DNA of 64,000 nt from Deinococcus ficus. GTDB lineage: Bacteria; Deinococcota; Deinococci; Deinococcales; Deinococcaceae. Of this stretch, positions 40,449-49,512 are shown in pieces (position 1 is the stretch's first letter; every line of letters begins with the position of its first letter). The stretch spans positions 186,001-250,000 of the forward strand of contig NZ_CP021084.1 of NCBI RefSeq assembly GCF_003444775.1. The letters are read 5' to 3'. Made by a program: the position numbers and the translations under genes. The notes beneath the pieces were generated by a model. That model worked only from the letters and a program-made list of their open reading frames with translations. It did not search any database and was not told where the DNA came from.

Positions 40449-43205
40449 ATGACGGCCGGCGTCCTTCCCCAAGCGTTGACGGTCCTCCAGCGCGTCTGGG
40501 GGTACCCTCAATTCCGCGGCAATCAGGGTGACATCGTCCAGACGGTCGCCGGGGGCAGCCACGCCCTCGTGCTCATGCCCACCGGTGGCGGAAAGAGCCT
40601 GTGCTACCAGGTTCCCAGCCTCCTCAGGCCCGGGACCGGCATCGTCGTCTCCCCCCTGATCGCCCTGATGAAAGACCAGGTGGACACCCTCCGCCAGCTC
40701 GGCGTCCGCGCGGCCTACCTGAACTCCACCCTGACTGCTTCTGCCGCCCGCGCCGTCGAGCAGGCCCTGCAGGACGGCCGCCTGGACCTGCTGTACATCG
40801 CCCCGGAACGCCTCCTCCTGCCCCGGACGCTCGACCTGCTGCGCCAGTCGGAGATCGCCCTGTTCGCGGTGGACGAAGCGCATTGCGTGTCTCAGTGGGG
40901 CCACGACTTCCGCCCGGAGTACCAGCAGCTGAGCGTCCTCGAACAGCAGTTCCCGCAGGTGCCCCGCATGGCGCTGACCGCCACTGCGGACGACCGCACC
41001 CGCGCCGACATCCGCCGCGTCCTGGGGCTGACCGGGGCGCCGGAGTTCCTGTCGAGCTTCGACCGGCCGAACATCCAGTACCGCGTCACGACGAAGGAAC
41101 AACCCCGCCAGCAGCTGCTGGACTTCATCCGGTCCGAGCATCCGGGGGACGCGGGGGTGGTGTACTGCCTGAGCCGTAAGAGCGTGGAGGACACTGCCCA
41201 GTGGCTGAAGATGGAGGGCCTGGAGGTGGTGGCGTACCATGCGGGCCTCTCGCAGCAGGAGCGCAGCCGCGCGCAGGAGCGGTTTCTGAAGGAAGAGGGC
41301 ATCATCGTCGTGGCGACGGTGGCGTTCGGGATGGGGATCGACAAGCCGAACGTGCGGTTCGTGGCGCACCTGGACCTGCCCAAGAGCATGGAAGGGTACT
41401 ACCAGGAAACCGGCCGCGCCGGCCGGGACGGGCTGCCCAGCACCGCGTGGATGGTGTACGGCCTGGCGGACGTGGTGAACGTCCGGCGCATGCTCGCAGA
41501 CAGTGACGCGCCCCCGGACATCAAACGCATCGAAGCCGCGAAACTCGACGCCCTGCTCACGTACTGCGAGACGGCGACCTGCCGCCGCGAGGTCCTCCTC
41601 GCGTACTTCGGGGAGACGACGGCCGGGCCGTGCGGGAACTGCGACGTGTGTCTGAACCCCCCGGTCGTGCGGGACATGACGCGGGAGGCGCAGATGGCCC
41701 TCTCAGCAGCCGTCCGGACGGGAGGCCGGTACGGCGGGGCGTACCTGGTCGACATCCTCCTGGGCAAGGAGAATGACAAGAACCGGCGGCACCGCACCCT
41801 GCCCACCTTCGGGATCGGAAAGGACCATGACGCGAGGGTGTGGCGGAGCGTGCTGCGGCAGCTGGTGAGCCTGGGGTACCTGACGGCCGGGCCGTACCAG
41901 GGCCTGATGGTGACCGCCAAGGCCAAGTACGTGCTGAAAGGCGAACGGCCGCTCCTGCTGCGGGAGGACACCCTCATTCCCCGCGTGTCCAAGCGCGCCC
42001 GGGAGAAGGCGCAGGCCCAGCAGCACACCCTGACGCCTGAGGATCGCTCGCTGTTCCTCGCCCTGCGCCTGTGGCGGGCTGAGCGGGCCACGCAATTGAA
42101 CGTTCCGCCGTACACGATCTTCGGGGATGCGACCCTGAAGGCGATTGCCGAGCAGAGGCCCACTACACTCCCGGCCCTCGGGAAGATCAGTGGGATCGGG
42201 GAGCGCCGCCTCGCGGAGTACGGCACGGCCGTCCTGCAGGTGGTCCGCTCCGGCGTGCACGAGGACAAGACGCGCCCCCGGGGCACGGTCACCGCGCAGG
42301 ACCTCGGTTTGACGGTGAGCAGAGGGCCAGTCGGGAGTCGTACCAGCTTGGGGTCAGGGCCCCTGGCCACCTCGGGGTTGCAGAGCCCTGTGCCTCCAGT
42401 GAGTGTGGGCGTGCCGGGACCCGGCGCCGTTCCGCCCGCCGACCCGCCCGGTCAGGGGCCAGTGGACCGCGGGGACGAGCAGCGGTCACCCGAGGCCCGT
42501 GAACCGAGGGAGACGCCCGCATCTGAACCAGACACCATGGTGATGGGGTCTGACTCAGGGCCCCTCCAGGCGGACGCCGGGCCTGCACGGGTGAGCGCGG
42601 TATCCCTGCCTATGGAGGACGAAGGACGCCCCGCGCCTGCCCTTCCAGCTGCGCCACGGCCAGACCCGGCGCCCCTGCCAGAGGCCAGCAACGACGCCCT
42701 CACCTCTGCGGCGGTCACCACGGCACTGTCGGAAGTCCGGCGGGCCCTGGCACGGGAGACCGGGTACGCCGCGTACCTGATCTTCCCGAACGCGACCCTG
42801 GAAGCCCTCGCCCAGCGCCGGCCCCGCACCGCGGCCGACCTGGAGGGCACCCCGGGCCTGGGCCCGAAGCGCATCCAGGCGTACGGGGACCACATCCTGA
42901 AGGCGATCGCGTCCGCGCTGGACGCCCCTGCGCCCTCCAGGGGAGCCCTGGCACCCACCCCGGAGACCCCGGCCCCCCCTGAGGCCGCGCCGGCGCAGGC
43001 CGGTCCGGCAGGTGCCCTTCCGGGATCTGCCACCGCGGACGTTGACCTCCCCGCCCTGCTGGAAGCGCTCGCCCGTGACCTGCGTGCCGGCCGGGCAGCG
43101 CTCGACCTTTCCGGCCGGGACCATCCTGGAGTCCAGCTCGACGAGCACAACGGCGTGACGACGCTGACCGTCCGCTGGACGCGCCCGGACCCCACCCACG
43201 GGTAG
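40449..43205 (+). CDS. recQ: RecQ DNA helicase with two HRDC domains and a long linker
   Basis: 918 aa. Walker A MPTGGGKS at 43-50, DEAHCVSQWGHDFRPEY near 143, the RecQ zinc site with four Cys (CETATC, then CGNCDVC) near 372-405, a winged-helix domain, one HRDC near 533-604 (PALGKISGIGERRLAEYG) and a second near 755-822 (DLEGTPGLGPKRIQAYG). The 150-residue stretch between the HRDCs is Pro/Gly-rich and disordered-looking. D. radiodurans RecQ is known for three tandem HRDCs, so here one seems replaced or lost. RecQ unwinds DNA in recombination repair and docks on SSB tails. Start 40449 follows the -10 box by 7 nt. Confidence 0.95.
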   Translation: MTAGVLPQALTVLQRVWGYPQFRGNQGDIVQTVAGGSHALVLMPTGGGKSLCYQVPSLLRPGTGIVVSPLIALMKDQVDTLRQLGVRAAYLNSTLTASAARAVEQALQDGRLDLLYIAPERLLLPRTLDLLRQSEIALFAVDEAHCVSQWGHDFRPEYQQLSVLEQQFPQVPRMALTATADDRTRADIRRVLGLTGAPEFLSSFDRPNIQYRVTTKEQPRQQLLDFIRSEHPGDAGVVYCLSRKSVEDTAQWLKMEGLEVVAYHAGLSQQERSRAQERFLKEEGIIVVATVAFGMGIDKPNVRFVAHLDLPKSMEGYYQETGRAGRDGLPSTAWMVYGLADVVNVRRMLADSDAPPDIKRIEAAKLDALLTYCETATCRREVLLAYFGETTAGPCGNCDVCLNPPVVRDMTREAQMALSAAVRTGGRYGGAYLVDILLGKENDKNRRHRTLPTFGIGKDHDARVWRSVLRQLVSLGYLTAGPYQGLMVTAKAKYVLKGERPLLLREDTLIPRVSKRAREKAQAQQHTLTPEDRSLFLALRLWRAERATQLNVPPYTIFGDATLKAIAEQRPTTLPALGKISGIGERRLAEYGTAVLQVVRSGVHEDKTRPRGTVTAQDLGLTVSRGPVGSRTSLGSGPLATSGLQSPVPPVSVGVPGPGAVPPADPPGQGPVDRGDEQRSPEAREPRETPASEPDTMVMGSDSGPLQADAGPARVSAVSLPMEDEGRPAPALPAAPRPDPAPLPEASNDALTSAAVTTALSEVRRALARETGYAAYLIFPNATLEALAQRRPRTAADLEGTPGLGPKRIQAYGDHILKAIASALDAPAPSRGALAPTPETPAPPEAAPAQAGPAGALPGSATADVDLPALLEALARDLRAGRAALDLSGRDHPGVQLDEHNGVTTLTVRWTRPDPTHG

Positions 43206-43311
43206 CCCGCGCTCCACCTGCCTGAACCTCCATGCCCTCTGCCGTCCACCCGGACGCACCGCAGAATGCGTGGACGCCCAGACGGGCGTGTACTGTTTGC
43301 AGGAGAGTGCC

Positions 43312-43917
43312 ATGACCATTTTCGAGAACTTCAACCCCACCCTGCTCGCGCCTCTGAACCTGCTGCCGGAAGACCCCCAGGACGGCCAGGTGTACCGCGT
43401 GCCGGGCCTGAACGCGGCCGTGGCCATGAAGGATGGGGTGGGCCGCCTGGTGACGCTGGGGTCGACCTGGTCGGACCGGTACCACACCATCCTGAACGTC
43501 CGCCAGCACCTGGGCGAACTGGAAGTCGAGCTGCAGGGGCAGTGGGCGACGCTGTCGAGCGGAGCGGTGCACCTGGCCATCCACGCCCTGCACCCCCTGC
43601 GGCTGCGCGCGCCGCGGATCGAGGGGGACCTGGACGCCGCGCCGATGCTCACCCCGCAGTACCACGAGGACGGCGACAAGGGCCTCGGCTGGTGGACGGC
43701 GAACACGAGTACGCACCAGTCGACGCTGGGGGACTGCACGATCGTGACGTGCGACGTGGTGTTCACGCGCGGCGGGGAGTGCTTCAAGGCGCACGCGCAC
43801 CTGACGATCTCGCCGGAGGAGCCATACCACACGTACTCGTACACCACCGAGAGCCGGCCTGGGCGCGCGGTGATCAAAGGCCTGATGAAAAGCCTTAGCG
43901 CTCAGGGGGATCACTGA
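43312..43917 (+). CDS. Hypothetical protein
   Basis: 201 aa. CAGGAG lies 8 nt before ATG 43312. Beta-rich with several His/Trp residues (QYHEDGDKGLGWWTANTSTH) and two cysteines (C142, C148). No family recognised and no signal peptide. Confidence 0.65.
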   Translation: MTIFENFNPTLLAPLNLLPEDPQDGQVYRVPGLNAAVAMKDGVGRLVTLGSTWSDRYHTILNVRQHLGELEVELQGQWATLSSGAVHLAIHALHPLRLRAPRIEGDLDAAPMLTPQYHEDGDKGLGWWTANTSTHQSTLGDCTIVTCDVVFTRGGECFKAHAHLTISPEEPYHTYSYTTESRPGRAVIKGLMKSLSAQGDH

Positions 43918-43962
43918 GAGGTGCACGGCCGTGAGGGCGGAGGCCGCGCTGGGGCCGGTCGT

Positions 43963-44148
43963 TCAGGGACGACCGGCCGGCGGGCGGACGGCGAAGACCA
44001 GCGAGGCCACGGCCGTGCCGACCGCCAGCAGGGCCCAGTCGAAGGGCCGGTCCGGGGACAGGGTGCCGGTGACGGCGGCGCACAACACGCTCACGAGCGT
44101 CCAGCCCAGAGCGAAGCCTCCAACGTGACGAACGTACGGGGTGAGCAT
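43963..44148 (-). CDS. Small two-helix membrane protein
   Basis: 61 aa. Helices at about residues 11-29 and 36-54, separated by SPDRPFD. GTACTG lies 4 nt before the start. A hairpin (GGTCGT / ACGACC) covers its end. Function unknown. Confidence 0.5.
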   Translation of the reverse strand: MLTPYVRHVGGFALGWTLVSVLCAAVTGTLSPDRPFDWALLAVGTAVASLVFAVRPPAGRP

Positions 44149-44211
44149 GCGTCAGTACACCACGGCAAGCGTCCGCGTTCCTCCTGATCTGAGGGGGAAA
44201 CTCCAATGGAG

Positions 44212-44232
44212 CACCCACCATCCGCCTACGCT
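44212..44232 (+). promoter_or_regulatory. Promoter block CACCCAC-N8-TACGCT
   Basis: CACCCAC at 44212-44218, 8 nt, TACGCT at 44227-44232, ending 5 nt before ATG 44238. Confidence 0.5.
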
Positions 44233-44237
44233 GGAGC

Positions 44238-44843
44238 ATGGATCACCTCGTGCTGAACCTGATGACGCGACTGGCAGGGCGAAGTGCGCCGGATGTCCAG
44301 GGTCACCTGCCGGAGGTCACCCCAGGGACCATGCGTGACCTGCTGGTGGCGCTGGGCATGGCTTCGACCGTGGTGGTGCAAAAGCACGTCGCCGACTTCG
44401 CGCAGGGTCGCTACGACCTGACGGTGGAGTCCCGTGAGGACGGCAGCGTCTGGTTGTGCCTGAAGCGCCGCCAGGTGCCCACGACCACCCGCCTGAACCT
44501 CGTGAACATGTGGCGTCAGGTGATGTACGAAGGGGACCTGCAGCACCCCCGGGCGGAGACGGCCGCGCTCGTTCGGGAGCTCAAGAACCTGCCGCTCGTG
44601 AGCCAGGACGGCACGCCTGGGGTGTACGCGCGGCTGAGTGACGTGCTCTTGCAAGAAGCGCCATTCGCCACGCTGCTCAAGGCCCTGGCGCACCTCCCGG
44701 TGCTGCTCCTGGACGTGGAAGCGGAAGGGCGGTTCGGCAGCCGGCGCAGCGTGGAGCGCGAGGCCCAGCGGCGCCTGGGTGCCCTGTATGGGCTGGAGGA
44801 ACTGAACGTCGACGTGATCGGTGAAGCGCGCGTTCAGGCCTGA
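44238..44843 (+). CDS. Hypothetical protein
   Basis: 201 aa, mixed alpha/beta (TPGTMRDLLVALGMASTVVV; YDLTVESREDGSVWLCLKRR). No family recognised. Leaderless start defined by the promoter box 5 nt upstream. Confidence 0.65.
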   Translation: MDHLVLNLMTRLAGRSAPDVQGHLPEVTPGTMRDLLVALGMASTVVVQKHVADFAQGRYDLTVESREDGSVWLCLKRRQVPTTTRLNLVNMWRQVMYEGDLQHPRAETAALVRELKNLPLVSQDGTPGVYARLSDVLLQEAPFATLLKALAHLPVLLLDVEAEGRFGSRRSVEREAQRRLGALYGLEELNVDVIGEARVQA

Positions 44844-45002
44844 CGTTCGCGGCACGCCGGCTGCCTGGGCAGTGCGGGCCGGTCAGCCCCGTGTCTGGGC
44901 GTGCCCTGGAACCCGCGCCGCGCCGAGACCGTACCCGGGGGCATGACCCTCCCGGCCGGCCTCACTCCGCGTTCCCCCTCCACTGGCCCCGAAGGAGACC
45001 GG

Positions 45003-46301
45003 ATGCGGCACCCGCTCCACTGGACGACCCTGTCCCGGCCACTGCTCGCGTTGAGCGCCGCGCTCGCACTGACCATGCCCGCCGCGGCGCAGGACATCCC
45101 CAGCGAGGTGCTGATGACGCCCGCCGGACTGGCCTGGATCGCCACTGAAGCGCAACTTCTCGGCACCTACGCCGGGCCCCGCCCGCCGGACCTCGAAGCG
45201 CGCCTGAGCGCCCTGCGCCTCCAGATGATCACGCAGTGCCAGGACGAACTGAAGCGCAGCGGCACCTGCCCGGAAAGCCTCACCCTGAACCTGCTCCGGC
45301 CGCTGGTGTCCAGCCTGCAAGAGGGCCACACCAGGATCATCGAGGACGACCACACCGCCTTGTACGGCCTGAGACTGGTGGACGTCCAGGAAGGGCCGCG
45401 CCTCACCGTGCGGGTCAGTGACGCCCGCGGCGCCTTCCCCCGGGTCGGGACGGTCCTGCTGCGCGGCGACGAAGTGCTGCGCGTGAACGGCACCATCGTC
45501 AAGGACGCCCGGAGCGCCTTCCAGGCGGCGTCCGGCCCGGTGACGCTGACGGTGCGCCGGGACGGGGGCGTCACGGACGTGACCGTTCAGCCCCGGCCGG
45601 AGGCGGCCCCCATCTCCAGCCCCACCCTCCGCTGGGAGCAGGACGTCCCGGTCGTCACCTACCCGTCCTTCCAAGCAGGCGTCAAGGAATACGGCCGGCT
45701 GATCGGCGACCTGACCGGCCAGGGCGCGCCGGGTCTCGTGATCGACCTGCGGGAAAACCGCGGCGGGCGACTCGAACACTGCATGCTCGCCGCGAGCCTG
45801 ATCGCCGGCGAGGTCGAGGTGGTCATGCGCGGCCCCGGCGTACTGGATGAACGCCTGAAGGCCGTCCGGGGTGAACTGCGCACCCCCTTCCTCACCGGAG
45901 GCGGCTGGAACACCGTGCGCGTCCTGCCGGACCTGACGTACACCGGCCACGTGGCCGTGCTCGTCAACGCCCGCTCTGCCTCCTGCGCGGAGATGTTCAC
46001 CACCCTCGCCCGCCAGGCCGGGAAGCGGGTGCGGGTGTACGGCGAACGCACCCGCGGCGCCGGGAACTCCGGGGTGCACGCCCTGCCGCAGCAGGGCGTG
46101 CAGGTCGCCGCCATGCAGGTGTGGACGCCCGCCGGGCAGCTTTTCCCAGCGTTCGTGACGCCCGACGTGCCGCTCACCGACGACCTCGTCACCCTGGGGA
46201 GCACGGGCGTGGACACCCTGCTCGACCGCGCCCTGGCGGACCTGAAGGTGGCGAACGCCACCGGTCAGTGGCCGGCCGGCTGGGAACGCAAGCGTCCCTG
46301 A
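45003..46301 (+). CDS. S41-type (C-terminal processing) peptidase-like secreted protein
   Basis: 432 aa. Signal peptide (RPLLALSAALALTMPAAAQ), then a helical part, a PDZ-like domain near residues 120-200 (VGTVLLRGDEVLRVNG) and an S41 protease domain. LVIDLRENRGG and NARSASCAEMF carry the substrate loop and nucleophile serine region. The position where carboxy-terminal processing proteases have the catalytic lysine (usually TFGKG) reads RTRGAGN, so the lysine is absent. It may be inactive or use another general base. AAGGAG lies 6 nt before the ATG. Confidence 0.8.
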   Translation: MRHPLHWTTLSRPLLALSAALALTMPAAAQDIPSEVLMTPAGLAWIATEAQLLGTYAGPRPPDLEARLSALRLQMITQCQDELKRSGTCPESLTLNLLRPLVSSLQEGHTRIIEDDHTALYGLRLVDVQEGPRLTVRVSDARGAFPRVGTVLLRGDEVLRVNGTIVKDARSAFQAASGPVTLTVRRDGGVTDVTVQPRPEAAPISSPTLRWEQDVPVVTYPSFQAGVKEYGRLIGDLTGQGAPGLVIDLRENRGGRLEHCMLAASLIAGEVEVVMRGPGVLDERLKAVRGELRTPFLTGGGWNTVRVLPDLTYTGHVAVLVNARSASCAEMFTTLARQAGKRVRVYGERTRGAGNSGVHALPQQGVQVAAMQVWTPAGQLFPAFVTPDVPLTDDLVTLGSTGVDTLLDRALADLKVANATGQWPAGWERKRP

Positions 46302-46373
46302 CGCTCACCCCGGAGGCGCTTCACCATTCCTGCCGGCAACTTTCCGGGACGTCCATGCATATCAGGGAGCAGC

Positions 46374-46826
46374 ATGACCTCCCCTTCTCCGATCATCGAC
46401 CCGGCCGTGCCCAGGTGGCGGGCCGCGGTGCCGCACCCGGTCGCTGCGCTGGTGCTTGCCGTCGTCCTGCTGCGTTATTCATTGCCTGATACGGCGCAGG
46501 CGGTGGCCGGTCACGGGGGCTCGACGCTCAACACGGCCATGGATCTTGTGACGCTGGCGATGGTGCTGCTCGGCCTGGGCATGAACCTCGCCCGGTCCCA
46601 TGCGCGGCGGAAGGTCGCCGAGCGCGGACCGGAGGCCGGCCTCCTGCGGGCCCGGCGCCTGACCGCGTGGATCACGCCGCTGTTCCTGACCGGTCTGGTG
46701 TACGGCATGGTGGGGACGCTGCCGCTGAGCGCAATCGTCGCGTACGTCACGCCGATCCTGTTCGTGTTGTCCTGCTCGTACACGCATCACCTGCAACTGG
46801 CGGCGGACGACTTTGCCCGGGCCTGA
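46374..46826 (+). CDS. Predicted membrane protein
   Basis: 150 aa with about four hydrophobic segments (PVAALVLAVVLLRYSL, MDLVTLAMVLLGLGMNLA, ITPLFLTGLVYGMVGTL, IVAYVTPILFVLSC). GGGAG lies 6-10 nt before the ATG. No family recognised. Confidence 0.6.
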   Translation: MTSPSPIIDPAVPRWRAAVPHPVAALVLAVVLLRYSLPDTAQAVAGHGGSTLNTAMDLVTLAMVLLGLGMNLARSHARRKVAERGPEAGLLRARRLTAWITPLFLTGLVYGMVGTLPLSAIVAYVTPILFVLSCSYTHHLQLAADDFARA

Positions 46827-46830
46827 ACCC

Positions 46831-47310
46831 GTGCGGCCCGGTGCCCGGGCGCCGGCCGGGTCGGCATGGAACTGGTCGTTTCTTCCGCTGGTCCTGCCCT
46901 TCTTCCTGCTGGCAGCGGTCCTGACCCTGGTGCAGGAGATTCGCCTGTTGTCCCTGCCGTCGTATGAGGCTCAGGCAACGGTGACGCGTATCGTGCCGGG
47001 CAAGAAGGGCCGGGGCTCCCCCCTGCTGCTGGTCGACGGCCCGTCTGGACGGATTGAGGTGACGAAGACGTACAGCGGCGACAAAGCCAGACTGCCTCAG
47101 GTAGGGGAGCAGGTGACGGTGCGGTGCACGCGGGAGGCGCAACCCACGTGCCGTCCGGCGACCGCGGGGCACCGGTACGGTCAGCTGGGGGCATCCGTGG
47201 CGATGGCTGTAGCGACGATCGCGGGCCTGGTGTGGTTCTACCGCCGGGGTCCGGGGCGCGTTTCGCGCCCACCGCGCCCGGTGGTGGGCGGCGCGTCCCC
47301 TCAGGGCTGA
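46831..47310 (+). CDS. DUF3592-like membrane protein
   Basis: 159 aa from GTG 46831 (a TTG at 46813 overlapping the previous gene is an alternative). Two membrane helices enclose a beta domain (YEAQATVTRIVPGKKG, then LPQVGEQVTVRCT), the same design as the protein at 26216. Probably co-transcribed with the preceding membrane protein. Confidence 0.6.
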   Translation: MRPGARAPAGSAWNWSFLPLVLPFFLLAAVLTLVQEIRLLSLPSYEAQATVTRIVPGKKGRGSPLLLVDGPSGRIEVTKTYSGDKARLPQVGEQVTVRCTREAQPTCRPATAGHRYGQLGASVAMAVATIAGLVWFYRRGPGRVSRPPRPVVGGASPQG

Positions 47311-47356
47311 AGCGGGCGTGACCGGCCCGACGTCCCCTGCCTTCAGGAGGCCACCC

Positions 47357-47512
47357 ATGTTCTGGATGATGCTCGGCGTGTTCGGCCCGATTCTGCTGAT
47401 TGGTTTTTTCTTCGCCCGGAGACAGGACCGCATCAACCGGGCCATGACGGAGATGGAGCACGCCCCGCCTGAGACGGGGTACGTCGGACCGCACCGTCCC
47501 GGCCCCTCCTGA
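47357..47512 (+). CDS. Small single-helix membrane protein (51 aa)
   Basis: AGGAGG lies 6 nt before ATG 47357. One hydrophobic helix (FWMMLGVFGPILLIGFFFA) is followed by a basic then acidic tail. A terminator follows at 47520. Confidence 0.55.
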   Translation: MFWMMLGVFGPILLIGFFFARRQDRINRAMTEMEHAPPETGYVGPHRPGPS

Positions 47513-47519
47513 CCTCACC

Positions 47520-47546
47520 AGGCCGCCGAGTGCGGCCTTGTTCGTT
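47520..47546 (+). terminator. Terminator
   Basis: AGGCCGC-cgagt-GCGGCCT stem followed by TGTTCGTT. It has the same loop as the terminator at 48306. Confidence 0.65.
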
Positions 47547-47630
47547 CCTGCGGACGGGGCGCGGTGCGCCCCTGCAGCTCGTTCCTGGTTGCCCTGGCCT
47601 CCGAGGGGACGGCCTTGCGCCTGGTGAGCG

Positions 47631-47822
47631 TTACAGGGTTTCGGGGTCGTCGGAGTCCTGGTCGTCGAGGCAGTTCAGGCAGATGTCGTAGATCAGTTCC
47701 GGGACGTACTGCTCGCATTCCGGGCACCATTCCTGCGTTTCGTGTTCGGTGGCGGGGCGGGGCTGGAGGGTGAGCTGGAGGAGTTCTGGGTCGGTGAGCA
47801 GGTCACGGAGCAGTTGGGTCAC
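47631..47822 (-). CDS. Small zinc-ribbon-like protein (63 aa)
   Basis: GTG start with GGGAGG 5-10 nt upstream. Two CxxC pairs (CPEC and CLNC) 14 residues apart form a probable zinc ribbon, followed by an acidic tail (DDQDSDDPETL). Function unknown; such proteins often bind nucleic acid or partner proteins. Confidence 0.6.
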   Translation of the reverse strand: MTQLLRDLLTDPELLQLTLQPRPATEHETQEWCPECEQYVPELIYDICLNCLDDQDSDDPETL

Positions 47823-47932
47823 GGCAGCCTCCCGCTTCAGGATGGCCTGTGCCGGGCGTGGCGTGCAAGGTGGTCAGGGTTGACGAAGCCGTGGTGGGCG
47901 CGGGCCAGGGCGGCGGTAGGCTGGGACCATAC

Positions 47933-48214
47933 ATGACTGACCTCAGCGACCGCAGGGACGTTCGGCGGGCCCTCGTGAACGTGCCCTCGCCGGCGGGTGA
48001 GGGGGCTGGGGTGCGCCTCGACATTCTGATGAACGGCCTGGTGCGCCTGCAGGTGGTGTCGCCGGAAGGGAGCGTGCAGGCGTGGACCTGTGACACTCTG
48101 GAGGAGGCCGGCCCGCTGGCATCGATTCATGTCCTGGACGACGCGCTCTGCGAGCAGTTTCTGTGGGAACTGGACCTGATGGGCCTGCGCGGACCGTCCG
48201 GCTCCTCCGAGTGA
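47933..48214 (+). CDS. Hypothetical protein
   Basis: 93 aa, beta-then-helix (LDILMNGLVRLQVVSPEG, later DDALCEQFLWELDLMGL). Start 47933 lies 10 nt after TAGGCT; the frame is open upstream to 47849. No family recognised. Confidence 0.5.
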   Translation: MTDLSDRRDVRRALVNVPSPAGEGAGVRLDILMNGLVRLQVVSPEGSVQAWTCDTLEEAGPLASIHVLDDALCEQFLWELDLMGLRGPSGSSE

Positions 48215-48305
48215 CTCAGGTGGAATGCCCGGCCCCGCACGCCGCCCTCAACTGTGGTGCATGTCCTGGGCGGATCCTGCATAGGGCGGTATCCTGTTTC
48301 CTATC

Positions 48306-48332
48306 AAAGCCGCCGAGTGCGGCTTTTTCTAA
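48306..48332. terminator. Bidirectional terminator between convergent genes
   Basis: AAAGCCGC-cgagt-GCGGCTTT stem followed by TTCT on the plus strand. The stop codon of the minus-strand GNAT gene lies at its right edge. Confidence 0.8.
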
Positions 48333-48805
48333 TCCGAGGTGAGTGCCGGGGTGCGCCTTACCAGTTCACTTCCAGATGGCCGGAAGCCCGCCTGCTCGTA
48401 CAGGCCGCGGGCCTGCTCCGTCGTCCCCAGGCTCAGGGTGTGCAGGCCGCGCTGCCGGGCCTCCTGGAGCGCGTGTGCCAGGAGCAGGCGGGCGATGCCC
48501 TGCCGCCGGACGGCCGGGGCCGTGTAGACGTTGACGATCCGGCCCCGCCACGGGCTCGGGTCGTTGCGGGTGGGGCCCCACTCGAGCAGCATCAGCCCCG
48601 CCCCGCCGACCACCTCCCCTGCCGATTCAGCCACCCACCCCAGGTACAGGTCCTGGTCCATCGCCCGGGTCACCCAGGCGGCGTACGCAGTCCCGGCCTC
48701 ATGGTCGGCGTCCAGTTCCGGGTACCGGTGCCTGGCGATCACCGCACCATCGGCTGACGTGGCCCGCCGAACGAAACGGGGAGCGAGCGGCGCTTCCTTC
48801 GGCAT
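48329..48805 (-). CDS. GNAT acetyltransferase
   Basis: 158 aa. The acetyl-CoA site is seen in VYTAPAVRRQGIARLLLAHAL, with ARGLYEQAGFRPSG as the C-terminal GNAT motif. Substrate unknown. It starts 8 nt after the upstream GNAT gene, so the two form an operon of dissimilar acetyltransferases. Confidence 0.88.
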   Translation of the reverse strand: MPKEAPLAPRFVRRATSADGAVIARHRYPELDADHEAGTAYAAWVTRAMDQDLYLGWVAESAGEVVGGAGLMLLEWGPTRNDPSPWRGRIVNVYTAPAVRRQGIARLLLAHALQEARQRGLHTLSLGTTEQARGLYEQAGFRPSGSELVRRTPALTSD

Positions 48806-48813
48806 CGATCTGG

Positions 48814-49341
48814 TCACGGCTCCCCGTGACGGAGCCGGGCGAGGCGGACGCTGTCCCACCGCTGGCCCTGCCACGCGCGAGCTTCGGGGACGCGGCCGCA
48901 TTCCCGGTACCCCACCCTCTCGGCAGCGCGGATCATGCGCTCGTTGCCACTCCAGGTGGTCAGTGTGAGGACGTGGGCGTCCGTTTCCGCGAAGGTCGTG
49001 TCGGTCCACTGCCTCAGGGCTTCACGGCCGAGGCCGCCGCCCCAGTGGGCCGGGTCGTAGATCACGATGCCCAGTTCCCACCAGCCGCCTCCAGCGGGGG
49101 CTTCCTCGGAGCGCGTGACCTGCCCGATGCACTGGCCGTCCAGGGCAATGATGCGGCTGTGAGGTTGCGGGGGACGGGCCTGCACTTCCTGCACGTAGTC
49201 ATTGAAGGGGATGGGACTGGGTTTGTTCGTGAAGTACGGGCCGTCCCACTGTTGCCATTCCGGGCTGGGGGTGGCGCGGGTCCACTGCCAGAGGACGGCA
49301 AGGTCGTCAGGCTGGCGGGGGCGGAGGGTGAGGGTGGGCAT
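48814..49341 (-). CDS. GNAT acetyltransferase, RimJ/RimL type
   Basis: 175 aa. LTLRPRQPDDLAVL is the usual start. YDPAHWGGGLGREALRQWTD gives the acetyl-CoA loop and NERMIRAAERVGYRECGR the late motif. The start is supported by CACACT ending 7 nt before the ATG. First gene of a two-gene acetyltransferase operon. Confidence 0.9.
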   Translation of the reverse strand: MPTLTLRPRQPDDLAVLWQWTRATPSPEWQQWDGPYFTNKPSPIPFNDYVQEVQARPPQPHSRIIALDGQCIGQVTRSEEAPAGGGWWELGIVIYDPAHWGGGLGREALRQWTDTTFAETDAHVLTLTTWSGNERMIRAAERVGYRECGRVPEARAWQGQRWDSVRLARLRHGEP

Positions 49342-49512
49342 CCGGGCCAGTGTGCCTCAAGAGGCACGGGAATCAGGCGGCACCTGCCCCTGGCATGGTC
49401 CACTGCTACGGCGCATGGGGAGGGGTCGTCCCCCATGCCCTGCTCCCCCGAATGGGGGCGTTTGCCAGTGATTGACGGACGCCTGGGTATGGCCGTGGAC
49501 TAGGGTTGGACG

